This document shows, one piece after another, positions 23,640 to 32,960 of a stretch of DNA of 64,000 nt. Position 1 is the first letter of the stretch, and every line of letters begins with the position of its first letter. The notes under the pieces are model-generated. The model saw only the letters and a program-made list of their open reading frames with translations, was not told the DNA's origin and did no database searches. Origin of the DNA: Streptomyces chartreusis (GTDB taxonomy: Bacteria; Actinomycetota; Actinomycetes; Streptomycetales; Streptomycetaceae); NCBI RefSeq assembly GCF_008704715.1, contig NZ_CP023689.1, positions 3,906,001 through 3,970,000 on the forward strand, given 5' to 3'. The position numbers and the translations under genes were made by a program.

Positions 23640-26543
23640 TCACCAGCGATCGCCGTCCCCTCGGTCGCCGCCCTCACGGCCGCCGTCCGCGCGCTCGCCG
23701 GAGCCGGCCCAGTCGTCCGAGGCCAGCCAGTCGTCGGAGTCCGCGCGATCGCCGTCGTAGGAGGACGTGCGGTCGTCGGCGTAGGAGGCCGCGCGGTCGT
23801 ACGGGTTCGTCGCCTCGGTCCGGTCGTAGGTCTCGGCCCGGTCGTCGGAGCCGGACCTGTCGTACGAGTCGTACGAGTCGGCCCGGGCATAGGCGTCGGC
23901 CCGGTCATAGCTCTCGTCGTAGGAGCCGGTCCGCTCGTACGGGTTGCCCGTGCCGTGCTGCTCCGTCCTCGCCGTGTCCGGGTCCGTGCCGTCGGGGCCG
24001 GAGCCGTGCCGGGCGCGGACGGTGTGCACGACGCCCACCCGCAGCGGGGTGAGCCGCACCAGTCCGGCGTAGCGGCCCGACGACGTCCACAGGACCTGCT
24101 CCGGGTGCACCGAACCGCTCGCCCGCCAGGACTTCTCGACCTCGTCGCGTACGGCGCCCGGGGCGAACCGGAGCCAGGTCGCGGACGCCGGGTCGCGGCT
24201 GAGCAGCGTGCCCTGCTCGGGGGTGGACAGCTGCACCACCGCCTGCCGGTCGGCGTCCGCGCCGACCAGTTCGGCCAGTCCGTGCGGGTCGGTGCCGAGC
24301 AGGTTCGCCGAGGTGGCACGGACGCGGCGCGGGGCGGCGAACGGCGGCGGCGCCAGCACCCCGTTGTGCTGGAGGTGGTGGCGGGCCGTGGACAGCAGTT
24401 CGCGGACCCGCTCCTCGGTGCGCCGCACGGCACGCGCGCCGGCCTGCCCGCGCTCGACGGCGCCCCAGTAGTGCTTCATGGCCTCCAGGGCGGCGTCCGT
24501 CAGATCGGCGGACAGGGTGGCGACCAGCTCCGGTCCGCCCTCACCGCTCTCCCGCTCCAGCCAGCGCGGCACCTCCTTGGGGCGGTCCCCCCAGCCGGTC
24601 CCGGCGCCCTTCGCCCGCTCCCGGTCCCCGTCGCGGCCCTTGTCGTCGCCGGAGTCGTCCCACTGCTCGCCGTCCTCCCAGGCGTACATGCTCGCCCAGT
24701 CGCCGTCCCCGTCGTCGGCCCCGGCGTAGGCGTCGTCCGGTTCGAGGTCGGGGTCGCTGGAGAGCCAGTCGTCGTCGCCGTGCGCGCCGGCACCGGAGGC
24801 ACCGGACGCCGCGCCGGCCGCGAGCCGCGCCGGCTCGGGCACGGCCTCCGCCTCCGCCGCGGCAGCCGTCGCCCGCAGCATCCCGGCGACGGAGCGGGCG
24901 GCGTCGGCGCAGTACAGGCGCTCCTCGACGGCCCAGTGCTCGCGGACCGCCTCGGCCAGCAGACCGTCCAGACCGTCGAGCGCCCGGCGCAGTACGGCGG
25001 TCGTGTGCCCCGGGGCCCAGGCCGCGGCCGCCGCCCGCCACAGCCGGCGTGCGGTCTCCACCGCGATCCCGAGTCCGGTCAGCAGCCCGATCGTGCCCAT
25101 CCAGACCGGCGAGTCGGTCGCGTACCCCACTCCCGCGCCGACCGCGGCGCCGCAGAACGCCGCGACCCTCGGCGCGACGGCCCAGCGGCCGGGACGCCCC
25201 GCGCCCCGCAGCCGGACCGCCCCGAGCATCGCCATGCCGACGAACAGCAGCGGCACGAGGACCGCGAGGGCGAGGAACGGCCCCGACCACAGCGCGCCGA
25301 GCAGGCCCGCGCCGGCCGCCGCCAGCGGTCCGGCCACCGGCACCCCGGGCACCTCGGGGCCGGCCGCTCCCGCCGTCTGCCGGGCCACCGACTCGGCGGA
25401 GTGCGGGGCGAGTTTCGGCAGCAGTGCCGAGCCCGGCACGGGCTCCACGCGGCCGGCGAGTCCGGTGAAACGCTGCGCGACCGAGCGCAGGGCGAGGCCC
25501 TGACCCAGCAGCTTCAGGGCGAACTCCCGCAGCCCCTCCCCGATCCGTTCGCCCATGCCCTCGGCGGAGGGCACCCGCAGCCCGAGGGCCGCCAGCCGGG
25601 TCGCCGACTCGGCCGCGGACGGGGCCGTGCCGCCGCCGCTGCGCAGGGCCGTGGCGACGAGGTCCCGGTAGTTGTCGAGCGCCTTGCGCGCCTGGTCGAC
25701 CTCCGTCTCGAACGTCTCCCGGCGGGAGGCCCGCAGCAGGCCGGGCAGGGTGCGCAGCCCGGCCATCGCGTCGTCGGCGTAGTCGAGGGCGTCCGCGCAG
25801 GCCCGGTAGGCGTCGTCGGCGATGCCGCCGGGCTCCCGGTGACCCAGGTCCCGGTCCCGGCGGCCGGCCACCAACCCCCGCAGCGGCTCCGGGAGATCGG
25901 CTCCGGAGGAGGCGGTCAGCACCACGTCGGGCGCCAGGTCGTCGTCCGCCCCGGCGAACCGGGTGAGCGCGTCGCGCCAGGCCCGGTCGCGCACCTCCGG
26001 CGGCAGGTCCTGCTCCAGCAGCCGTACGCCGGGCGCGGCGACGGCCCCGGGCAGCGCCTGGATGCCGTCGAGCACTCCGAGGTAGACGTCCGGGACGGAC
26101 AGGGCGTCCACCAGGACCGACAGTGCGTCCGGGTCGTCGGGTGCGGGCTGCTCCAGCGCGGTGCGGGCGGAGCGCAGGTCGCCGGCCCACAGCAGCCCGC
26201 TGCCCGAGGCCCGCAGCACCGAGGGACGCAGCAGCCGGCGGTCTGGCTGGAAGCCGCCTTCCTCACCGGCGAACGAGCCCGGCGCGCTGCCCACCAGCAG
26301 GACGAGCAGCCGGACCTCGCCCACCGCCCGGTAGCCGGTGAGCAGTTCGTACTGCGTCTGGTGGTCGTTGAGCCCGGCCGGGGTGTCGACCACCAGGAAC
26401 AGCGGGTCGTCCGGTTCGGGCAGCCCGGCCCGGCCCAGCTCCTGGGCGACCCTGGCCCGCAGCGCCGAAGGGCTGTGCAGTGCGGCGGCCCCGGCACGCA
26501 GGTCCAGGTGGATGACGGTGCGGAAGGCCTGAGGCGTGCTCAC
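23640..26543 (-). CDS. Large membrane protein of the GTPase/tubulin cluster
   Basis: A 967-residue protein I do not recognise as a named family. Residues 1-390 are soluble (FRTVIHLDLRAGAAALHS; DPLFLVVDTPAGLNDHQTQYELLTGYR; VRLLVLLVGSA). Two hydrophobic hairpins lie at about 402-446 and 459-495, then come a helical part, an acidic stretch, a C-terminal globular part, and a final ~90 residues rich in Tyr, Asp, Ser and Arg (YDRADSYDSYDRSGSDD). The GTG overlaps the tubulin-like gene stop codon (GTGA), so the two are coupled. The N-terminus has the look of a nucleotide-hydrolase regulator, but no motif is decisive. Confidence 0.7.
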   Translation of the reverse strand: MSTPQAFRTVIHLDLRAGAAALHSPSALRARVAQELGRAGLPEPDDPLFLVVDTPAGLNDHQTQYELLTGYRAVGEVRLLVLLVGSAPGSFAGEEGGFQPDRRLLRPSVLRASGSGLLWAGDLRSARTALEQPAPDDPDALSVLVDALSVPDVYLGVLDGIQALPGAVAAPGVRLLEQDLPPEVRDRAWRDALTRFAGADDDLAPDVVLTASSGADLPEPLRGLVAGRRDRDLGHREPGGIADDAYRACADALDYADDAMAGLRTLPGLLRASRRETFETEVDQARKALDNYRDLVATALRSGGGTAPSAAESATRLAALGLRVPSAEGMGERIGEGLREFALKLLGQGLALRSVAQRFTGLAGRVEPVPGSALLPKLAPHSAESVARQTAGAAGPEVPGVPVAGPLAAAGAGLLGALWSGPFLALAVLVPLLFVGMAMLGAVRLRGAGRPGRWAVAPRVAAFCGAAVGAGVGYATDSPVWMGTIGLLTGLGIAVETARRLWRAAAAAWAPGHTTAVLRRALDGLDGLLAEAVREHWAVEERLYCADAARSVAGMLRATAAAAEAEAVPEPARLAAGAASGASGAGAHGDDDWLSSDPDLEPDDAYAGADDGDGDWASMYAWEDGEQWDDSGDDKGRDGDRERAKGAGTGWGDRPKEVPRWLERESGEGGPELVATLSADLTDAALEAMKHYWGAVERGQAGARAVRRTEERVRELLSTARHHLQHNGVLAPPPFAAPRRVRATSANLLGTDPHGLAELVGADADRQAVVQLSTPEQGTLLSRDPASATWLRFAPGAVRDEVEKSWRASGSVHPEQVLWTSSGRYAGLVRLTPLRVGVVHTVRARHGSGPDGTDPDTARTEQHGTGNPYERTGSYDESYDRADAYARADSYDSYDRSGSDDRAETYDRTEATNPYDRAASYADDRTSSYDGDRADSDDWLASDDWAGSGERADGGREGGDRGDGDRW

Positions 26544-29500
26544 TGCGCGTCACCGTCCCAGGGGTTGCTGCGGCCGGAGTCGCCGGAGCCGTCCTCGGCG
26601 CCCCAGGTGCCGCCCCGGCGCGGGTCGGTGGGCTCCGCCTCGTCCCAGGGCGCCCGCCGCCGGCCGCCCTGCCCGTCCGCGCCCCGGCGGTCGTCGAGGT
26701 CGGGATCGACGTGGTCGTCACGCCGACGGCCGCCGCCGAACCTGCCGTGGCCGTCACTGTCGTCGGCCGCGCGGCCGTAATCCTCCCGGTCACCGCCGGA
26801 ACGGCCGTAGTCGTCCCGGTCACCGCCCGAACGGCCGTAGTCGTCCCGGTCACCGCTCGGCCTGCCGCGGTCGTCACCGGCCTCGTGACGGCTGCCGCCC
26901 GGGCGGGGGCCCGTCGGGCCGTCGCGGCGCTCGCTCCAGCTGTCGCGGCTCTCCCGTTCCGGCTCGCCGCGTTCGTCGCCGTACGAGCGCCCGGAGTCGT
27001 ACGACCTGCCCGAACCGGACGGCTGGTCGTGGTCGTCGTCCCGACCGCGGCCGCCCGGCGGGACCGGTGCCGTGCCCCAGTCGTCCTCGTCGGTCGACGG
27101 GCGGCGGGGCGGCGCGTAGTCCTCGCGGGAGCGGGGGTCGGCAGGGGTGCCGCCGCGGACGTGTTCCAGCAGGGTGCGCAGGGTCGGCTGGACCGCGCGC
27201 TGGTCGCCGAACTCGGTGTCCAGCGCGGCGGGCAGGGTCTCCGCCCAGAACTCCCACAGCGGGCGCACCCAGCCCTCGATCCGCTCGCCGCCCTGCTCCC
27301 GGCGCTCCGCCAGCAGCTCCAGCTGGCGCGGGGCGACCTTCTCGACCAGGTCGACGAAGAGCGGATGCGGCTCGCTGCCGGCCCGGGCCAGGCCGACCGG
27401 CTGGGCCCCCATCAACTCACGGCAGTAGTCCTCGACGATCCGTTCGTCGTCCAGGACCGTCCAGCGCTCGTACGCCCGCATCAGCTCGGCCCAGCTGGAC
27501 ACCCCGCCGGGGAAGTCCCCGAGCCGCAGCCGTACGCCGGGGACGTGCGCGCCCTTCTCGGGGTGCAGCCGCAGCCGGATCCGGTCCGGCGAGGACGGGT
27601 CGCCGTCGACGACGTCCACCTGGCCGTTCCACATGCAGCACAGCAGGCGGTGCAGGATGACGCGGCGGTCCTCCTCGCTGCTGACCATCCAGCTGTCCCG
27701 GTAGCCGAGCCGCTGCCGCCACCGCAGGACGTCCTGGGCCTGCTCGGAGTCCTTGGCCCTGGCCCACTGGCGCAGCACCTTGCGGGCCTCGGGCACCTGG
27801 GTGAGGCTCATCTCGCTGCGGAACAGGACGACGGTGATGGAGTCGCTGTCCACGCCCCGGTACTCCACGGAGTTCTTCGCGTCCGAGGGCAGCCGCAGCG
27901 TCTTGCCGAGGAACTCCTGCACCTCCTCCACGGCCTGAACCCGTGGATAGGTGACCAGGACGCGGAGAAGTCCGGTGCCCTCGGGGGTGAATCCGACCGG
28001 CAGCAGCCCGGTCAGCTTCCGGCCGAACAGGTCGAGGGCCTCCTTGCTGACCTGGTCCTTGGCGTCCGCGTCCCCGGCCGCCGCGGCCAGCAGCGTGCCC
28101 ATGGACGGCAGCAGCGGCCGCTCCTCCAGATGTGCCCCGCTCTCGGCGAACAGCCGGGTGATCCGGGCCTCCAGCTGGCCCTTGACCCGGGCCACCGAGC
28201 CCTCCGGGTCGCGCCGGCTGAGCCCGTGGACCTGCCGCCAGGTGTCGCCGTCGACCAGCTTGAGCAGCAGCGCCGACTCGTCGTCGTTCTCACGCAGGCC
28301 CTCCCGGCGGATCAGCCGGGTGACGACGTCCTCGTAGAAGTGGTTGAGGGTGCGCTGCGGCGGCAGCAGATACGAGATGCCGGTGCGGTCCTCGTACAGT
28401 TCGAGGCCCTTCTGCTGGGCGCTCTTGCGTTCCTGGTCGCTGTGCCGACGGAAGGCGCCGACCAGCCGGCCGAGGTCGGTGCCGGCCGCGTCGGCCTGCG
28501 GCTGCCAGTGCATCTGCTGCTCGCGCCAGGCCTCGTGCCAGACCAGCCGGCAGCGCCACTGGTACCAGGCGTTCTGCTCCTCGATGGCGGCCTGGACGTC
28601 GTCGTCGCCCCAGCGGGCGGGCGCCAGGCCTCCCAACTGGCCCTTGATCCGCGGGATCTTGGGCGGCTGCTCGGTCACCCCGGGCGGCCGCTGCGGGGTG
28701 CGGGCGCGGTGGTCCAGCATGCCGAGGAAGCCGAGCCGGGCGATGGGTTCCTCACTGTCGGGGACGCCCCTGACGATGCGTTCGGCGAGGAAGGGGTCCA
28801 CGGTCTGGAGCAGCTTGTCGATGGCCGGGCGGGGGGCGAACCGGTCGGCCATCGCGATGGCCGCGCGCTCCGCCTCGGACCGCAGGTCGGACAGCAGCCG
28901 CTGCATGTCCGCGATGCGTTCGCCGAGCGCCTGCTCGATGCTGCGGCCCCCGCGCGGCAGCGGATCGGGCTCGGGCACCGGCAACTGCCTGCGTTCCCAC
29001 AGCTCTTCGAGGTGGGAGTCGGCGAACAGCTGCCGGATCATCGGCACCGCCTCGTCCCGCAGCGCCGCGCGCGGCGCCTCCACGAGGTCGGTGACCGCGA
29101 GCCGCAGCAGCCGTCCGGCCACCAGGTCGGCGAGCTGGTCCATGGGCGCGGTCATGGAGGCGACCAGGCTGGTCGACACGCCTTGGCGGCCGATGCCGGT
29201 CGGGGAGACGGCGCTGCGCTGCACGCCGCGGTTGATGAAGCTGGCCGCGAAGGTCTGGAAGTCGTCGTCGGCGGCCATCTTCCGGCCCCGGGCGCGGCCG
29301 TCGCCCAGTTCGGTGCCGATCAGCGACATCACCAGGGACACGATGGAGCGGCGCAGGTCGTCGGCTCGGATGCCGGCGGTGGGGCTGAACAGGAACGCGG
29401 TGGGCAGGATGCCGGTGCGCAGCCGGATCGGGGTGGCTCCGGGATAGCGGACGCCGAGCCCGAGTTCCTGGTCGAGGTCGCCGATCTCGTGGCCCTCGGA

Positions 29501-30292
29501 GGGCGCGTTCTGCGTGTCCACCAGCCGGAACAGGTCGACCAGGGAGCGGGCCGCGTTCAGCTCGGCCTCGCGTCCGCCGCCGGTCGCCGCGGAGAACGAC
29601 GACGGCATGACGACCAGCGGGTAGATCTTCACGCCGTCGAAGCGGCGCAGCTGGAAGGCGTGGTTGATGAGGTGCAGATAGTCGAGGAAGATCCCGGCGC
29701 CGGTGCCGCCGGCCACCGAGAAGGCGACGAACACGTCGCAGCCGTTGACCTTGCCGCCGCCGAGTTCGCTCAGTTCGCCCGCCGACTTGGCGATCGCGTC
29801 GATGGCCTGGAGCAGCGGTTCGAGGACCGGGCCGAGGCCGTGCCGCAGCGTGGCGAACAGGGCCGCCCGACCGACGGTGGGCAGTTGGCCGGCGCCGGCG
29901 TGCAGCGGGGTGACCTTGGGCTCGTCCATGCGCGGCGGCAGCCAGTCGGCGACCTCGTCGCGCAGCACCGCCCGGAGCATCTTGGTCACTTCCGGGGAGG
30001 CGTCGAAGTTCGGCAGCAGGTTGTGGGTGGCCCGGGAGGTCCGGGCGTACGCGGCCCGCAGCGACGGGTCCACGTTGAACTGCGGCAGCCGCTGGAGGTC
30101 GCTCTCGCTGTAGTCGGCGTACACGAACTGGAGGCAGTCGGGCAGCTGGAACGGGGCGTGGCCGCTCTGCCGGTGCAGTGCCATGCCGTCGGGTCCGCAC
30201 AGCTCGGCGCGCAGTCTGCGTTCCAGTTCGGCACCGACCAGTCCCCCGGTGCCGCCCAGGCCGACGAACATCATCGGCTGGAAGATCTTCAT
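26540..30292 (-). CDS. Tubulin-like GTPase, large
   Basis: A 1250-residue protein of the bacterial tubulin-like group (tubulin_2 type). The N-terminal GLGGTGGLVG (11-20) begins a Rossmann-like nucleotide fold, and the tubulin signature appears as FSVAGGTGAGIFLDYL (GGTGAG at 195-200), preceded by NGCDVFVA. VYPLVVMP-like strand KIYPLVVMPSSFS and NAARSLVDL fit the family. Residues ~300-1085 form a long helical region; ~1085-1250 are low complexity, with the unit DDYGRSGGDR repeated. It is far longer than FtsZ or CetZ (about 350-420 aa). The ATG is preceded by GGAGGAAAC. It is probably a filament-forming or scaffold GTPase working with the membrane protein translated next to it. Confidence 0.85.
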   Translation of the reverse strand: MKIFQPMMFVGLGGTGGLVGAELERRLRAELCGPDGMALHRQSGHAPFQLPDCLQFVYADYSESDLQRLPQFNVDPSLRAAYARTSRATHNLLPNFDASPEVTKMLRAVLRDEVADWLPPRMDEPKVTPLHAGAGQLPTVGRAALFATLRHGLGPVLEPLLQAIDAIAKSAGELSELGGGKVNGCDVFVAFSVAGGTGAGIFLDYLHLINHAFQLRRFDGVKIYPLVVMPSSFSAATGGGREAELNAARSLVDLFRLVDTQNAPSEGHEIGDLDQELGLGVRYPGATPIRLRTGILPTAFLFSPTAGIRADDLRRSIVSLVMSLIGTELGDGRARGRKMAADDDFQTFAASFINRGVQRSAVSPTGIGRQGVSTSLVASMTAPMDQLADLVAGRLLRLAVTDLVEAPRAALRDEAVPMIRQLFADSHLEELWERRQLPVPEPDPLPRGGRSIEQALGERIADMQRLLSDLRSEAERAAIAMADRFAPRPAIDKLLQTVDPFLAERIVRGVPDSEEPIARLGFLGMLDHRARTPQRPPGVTEQPPKIPRIKGQLGGLAPARWGDDDVQAAIEEQNAWYQWRCRLVWHEAWREQQMHWQPQADAAGTDLGRLVGAFRRHSDQERKSAQQKGLELYEDRTGISYLLPPQRTLNHFYEDVVTRLIRREGLRENDDESALLLKLVDGDTWRQVHGLSRRDPEGSVARVKGQLEARITRLFAESGAHLEERPLLPSMGTLLAAAAGDADAKDQVSKEALDLFGRKLTGLLPVGFTPEGTGLLRVLVTYPRVQAVEEVQEFLGKTLRLPSDAKNSVEYRGVDSDSITVVLFRSEMSLTQVPEARKVLRQWARAKDSEQAQDVLRWRQRLGYRDSWMVSSEEDRRVILHRLLCCMWNGQVDVVDGDPSSPDRIRLRLHPEKGAHVPGVRLRLGDFPGGVSSWAELMRAYERWTVLDDERIVEDYCRELMGAQPVGLARAGSEPHPLFVDLVEKVAPRQLELLAERREQGGERIEGWVRPLWEFWAETLPAALDTEFGDQRAVQPTLRTLLEHVRGGTPADPRSREDYAPPRRPSTDEDDWGTAPVPPGGRGRDDDHDQPSGSGRSYDSGRSYGDERGEPERESRDSWSERRDGPTGPRPGGSRHEAGDDRGRPSGDRDDYGRSGGDRDDYGRSGGDREDYGRAADDSDGHGRFGGGRRRDDHVDPDLDDRRGADGQGGRRRAPWDEAEPTDPRRGGTWGAEDGSGDSGRSNPWDGDAQ
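26773..26862. repeat. 30-bp tandem repeat, three copies, in the tubulin-like gene
   Basis: Three consecutive 30-base units beginning GGCCGTAGTCGTCCCGGTCA, with few differences between them. They encode the repeated ten residues DDYGRSGGDR of the disordered tail. The number of units may vary between strains. Confidence 0.85.
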
Positions 30293-30431
30293 GGTTTCCT
30301 CCCCGCTGTACGGCCGACGGGGGCCGCAGGTCTGTGCTGGGTACGTCCGTGACGCCGCGCGGCGGGCCGGCCGCGCGGCGGTGATGCGGTGAGGGCGGGC
30401 CGGGGGTGCCGGTTCCGGTCCGCCCCTTCGG

Positions 30432-32756
30432 TCACAGGAAGTCGTCGTAGGCGCCGCCGCCCGGGGCCGACGGCCTCGGGTCCGGGCCGCCGGCGAAGGC
30501 GCCCTGCGTCGGGCGGGGCCCCTGGCCGGGGGTCCCGCCGAGCGTGAGGCTCAGCGTGTCGGTCAGCTGGACCTGGCCGTTGGTGGGCAGCGGGATGCGG
30601 CTGCTGCCCTTGCGGACCACGGCGCCGCCCTCCCGCCTGCGCCGGACGGCGTACGGGCCGTGCGCGCGCCGTTCGATGCGCGGGCTGCGGTGGGCCTCGG
30701 CGACGGCGAACTCGTACCACTGCTTGTTGTTGCCGTGGCCGGCCCGGTGCTCGTTGACGACGGTGCCGTCCGCGGAGACCAGTTGCAGGATCAGCCCGGA
30801 CGGGTCCCGCCGGCGCCTGCGCAGTCCCAGCCAGGCGACGGCGCCGACGACGGCCAGCGCGCCGGCTACGGCGCCGGCCACGAACGCCCACCAGTACTTG
30901 TCCCAGATCCCGGGCTCGGGCGTGACCCGTACCGAGACGGGGGCGCGTTCGAGGGTGCGGTCGTCGTCGGTGGTGTCGACGACGGTGAAGGTGCCGGAGA
31001 GGTCCAGGCCGTCGCCGAGGCGGTCGCCGAAGGCGCTCTTCGGGGAGACCCGGACCGTGACCTCGCGGGTGCCCTGCTCGCCGGGCTTGAGGGTGATCTG
31101 CTTCGGCTCGACGGAGAGCAGCCCGTCCTTCACGTCGGCGACGGACAGCCGCAGGGTGTGCGGGGCGTCGGTGGTGTTGCTGACGTCGAGCGTGCCGGTG
31201 ACGGTGCCGCCGGGGTGGGTGCTGCCCGCGGGCAGTTCGAGCGGTGCCTTGACGGGCAGTTCGCCGGGCGCGACCTCGCCGGTCTCGCTGCGCGTGTCGG
31301 CGCTCAGCCCGGAGGCGGTCAGCGTGGCGCTCACCGTGAGCGCCCCGTCGGCGTCCTCGGGGATGGTCACCGTGCCGGTGAAGGAGCCGTCGCTGGCGTC
31401 GGGGTCGGGTCCCTTGCCGTTGTCGGCGAGGTCGAGCGCCTGCGCGGAGAACCCGTCGCCGGTCAGCTCGCTGCGCACACGCAGTCCCTCGTAGTCGCGC
31501 GGGTCCTTGATCTCGTAGCCCTCACGCGTCTGCAGCCGCATGGTCACCGTGACCTTCTCGCCGGCCTGCGGCGAGGGCGGGTCCATGGTGATGGCGCCGC
31601 GCAGCTCGCCCTGCCACAGCACGCTGACGGCGACCGGCAGCGAGCGGTGGCCCTCCGGGGCCTCGGCCTTCACCTTCCAGGTGCCGGGCAGCGGGTCGAC
31701 GATCTTCAGTGCCTCGACGGTGCCGGTGCCGCCCGCCAGCTCGAAGCGGGATCCCTTGTAACGCCCGGAGGTGGTGGAGACCTTGTCGCCGGCCGGGTCG
31801 ATGTAGGTGATCTTCACCTCGGGGTCGCCCTTGTCGACGACGATGCTGCCGACGGTCGCCAGCGGGGAGATGCCGATCTCCAGCGTGGCCGGCGGCCGCT
31901 TGCTGGGGCCCTCCTCGTGGCGCAGGCAGTGCGCGGCGGCGAAGATCCGCTCCAGCGTGCCGCCGACGTCCTTCGCCCCGTCGACCTTGTGGGCCCTGGG
32001 CGAGGCGGAGGGCAGTTCGACGCAGCCCTTCTGGTAGCCGCCGGCGGCGATCTGGTCGAGCTGCTTCTTGTCCGGGTCGGAACCGAAGCCCAGCGGCCAG
32101 ATCTGGACGTTCTGCGCGGCGGCCTCCTTCAGCGCCGCCTTCAACTGGCGTTCGCCCTCGGCCGCGCGGTGCGCGGGGTCGCCGTACTTGAAGCTGTCCT
32201 CGACGTCCATCTTCCCGTCGGTCAGCAGGAACAGCACCCGGGGCACCGAGGCGTCGGAGCCGTCGGTGAGGTCGTCCACGCCCTGCCGGATGGCGGTCGG
32301 CAGGTCGGTTCCGGTGCCCTCGCTCTTCTTGCGGCCGCGCAGTTCGTCGACGCAGCGGCCGACCTCCTCGCGGCCGGCCGCGTCGAGCGTGGTGCGCGGG
32401 CACACCGGGTCCACCACGCGCTGGCCGGCCTTCTCCGCGGCGGCGAAGCCGAACACGGTGACCTGCGAGGACGAGGAGACGTCGCCGAGCGCGATCCGCT
32501 TGGCGGCGGCCTTCTCGGCCCTCATGTCCTCGGGTGCGAGGCTGGCCGACTCGTCCACGGCCACCGCGTAGTTGACGGCCGGGAACGCGGGGGTGGAGTC
32601 CGCCGCCGGCACCGGATCCTGACCGGCCGGTGCCAACAGGGACACGAACACCGCGGTGCCGCCGAGCACCGAGGCCGCGGCCCGGCGCACCCGTGGCCTT
32701 CCTGTCTGCCGTCTTCCCGTGACTCTTCCCACGGCCGTCCCCTTGGTCTTCGACAT
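30432..32756 (-). CDS. VWA-domain protein, secreted and membrane-anchored
   Basis: A 774-residue protein. A basic N-terminus and hydrophobic stretch (VLGGTAVFVSLLAPAG) act as signal or anchor. The von Willebrand A domain spans about 60-300, with the MIDAS motif DESAS (68-72) and LLTDGKMD. It is followed by immunoglobulin-like or CARDB-like beta domains, a transmembrane helix (WWAFVAGAVAGALAVVGAVAWLGL) followed by RRRRR, and a cytoplasmic C-terminal part. So the VWA part is probably outside and the tail inside the cell. ATG 32756 is chosen; a TTG at 32819 is an alternative. Its gap to the preceding gene (204 bases) carries 13-bp iterated repeats. Confidence 0.82.
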   Translation of the reverse strand: MSKTKGTAVGRVTGRRQTGRPRVRRAAASVLGGTAVFVSLLAPAGQDPVPAADSTPAFPAVNYAVAVDESASLAPEDMRAEKAAAKRIALGDVSSSSQVTVFGFAAAEKAGQRVVDPVCPRTTLDAAGREEVGRCVDELRGRKKSEGTGTDLPTAIRQGVDDLTDGSDASVPRVLFLLTDGKMDVEDSFKYGDPAHRAAEGERQLKAALKEAAAQNVQIWPLGFGSDPDKKQLDQIAAGGYQKGCVELPSASPRAHKVDGAKDVGGTLERIFAAAHCLRHEEGPSKRPPATLEIGISPLATVGSIVVDKGDPEVKITYIDPAGDKVSTTSGRYKGSRFELAGGTGTVEALKIVDPLPGTWKVKAEAPEGHRSLPVAVSVLWQGELRGAITMDPPSPQAGEKVTVTMRLQTREGYEIKDPRDYEGLRVRSELTGDGFSAQALDLADNGKGPDPDASDGSFTGTVTIPEDADGALTVSATLTASGLSADTRSETGEVAPGELPVKAPLELPAGSTHPGGTVTGTLDVSNTTDAPHTLRLSVADVKDGLLSVEPKQITLKPGEQGTREVTVRVSPKSAFGDRLGDGLDLSGTFTVVDTTDDDRTLERAPVSVRVTPEPGIWDKYWWAFVAGAVAGALAVVGAVAWLGLRRRRRDPSGLILQLVSADGTVVNEHRAGHGNNKQWYEFAVAEAHRSPRIERRAHGPYAVRRRREGGAVVRKGSSRIPLPTNGQVQLTDTLSLTLGGTPGQGPRPTQGAFAGGPDPRPSAPGGGAYDDFL

Positions 32757-32770
32757 ACGTGCGTGAGGTT

Positions 32771-32805
32771 CGTTCTTGCGCTGCGTTCTTGCAGTTCGTG
32801 CTTGC
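32771..32805. repeat. 13-bp iterated repeat before the VWA gene
   Basis: CGTTCTTGC at 32771-32779 and 32784-32792, and CGTGCTTGC at 32797-32805, are spaced 13 bases apart. On the minus strand they form GCAAGAACG iterons just upstream of the VWA start codon. They could be a binding site, or coding if the upstream TTG is the true start. Confidence 0.5.
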
Positions 32806-32960
32806 GGTTGGTGCCTCAAGTTCGATCCGGAGGTTCTTGATTCACTTGTGGCGTGCAGGTGATGACGCGTGTGCGTCGCCTTCGGTGCGCGTTCGTGCCG
32901 TGTACGGCGATGCGTTGGCGCGGGCGCGGTGGTACATCCGTTGTGCGCGCGCCCCCGTGA

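Noticed and set aside
24541..26190. Second long minus-strand frame inside the large membrane protein gene
   Set aside because: Arg/Ala/Gly/Pro-only composition typical of an out-of-frame shadow; the overlapping gene has membrane helices and coupling to its neighbour.
26711..32840. Very long open frames on the + strand opposite the tubulin-like and VWA genes (over 700-1200 codons)
   Set aside because: High GC removes stop codons from the antisense frame. The proteins show only Gly/Val/Glu/Leu-rich translation without domains, and the minus-strand genes have clear motifs and overlaps.
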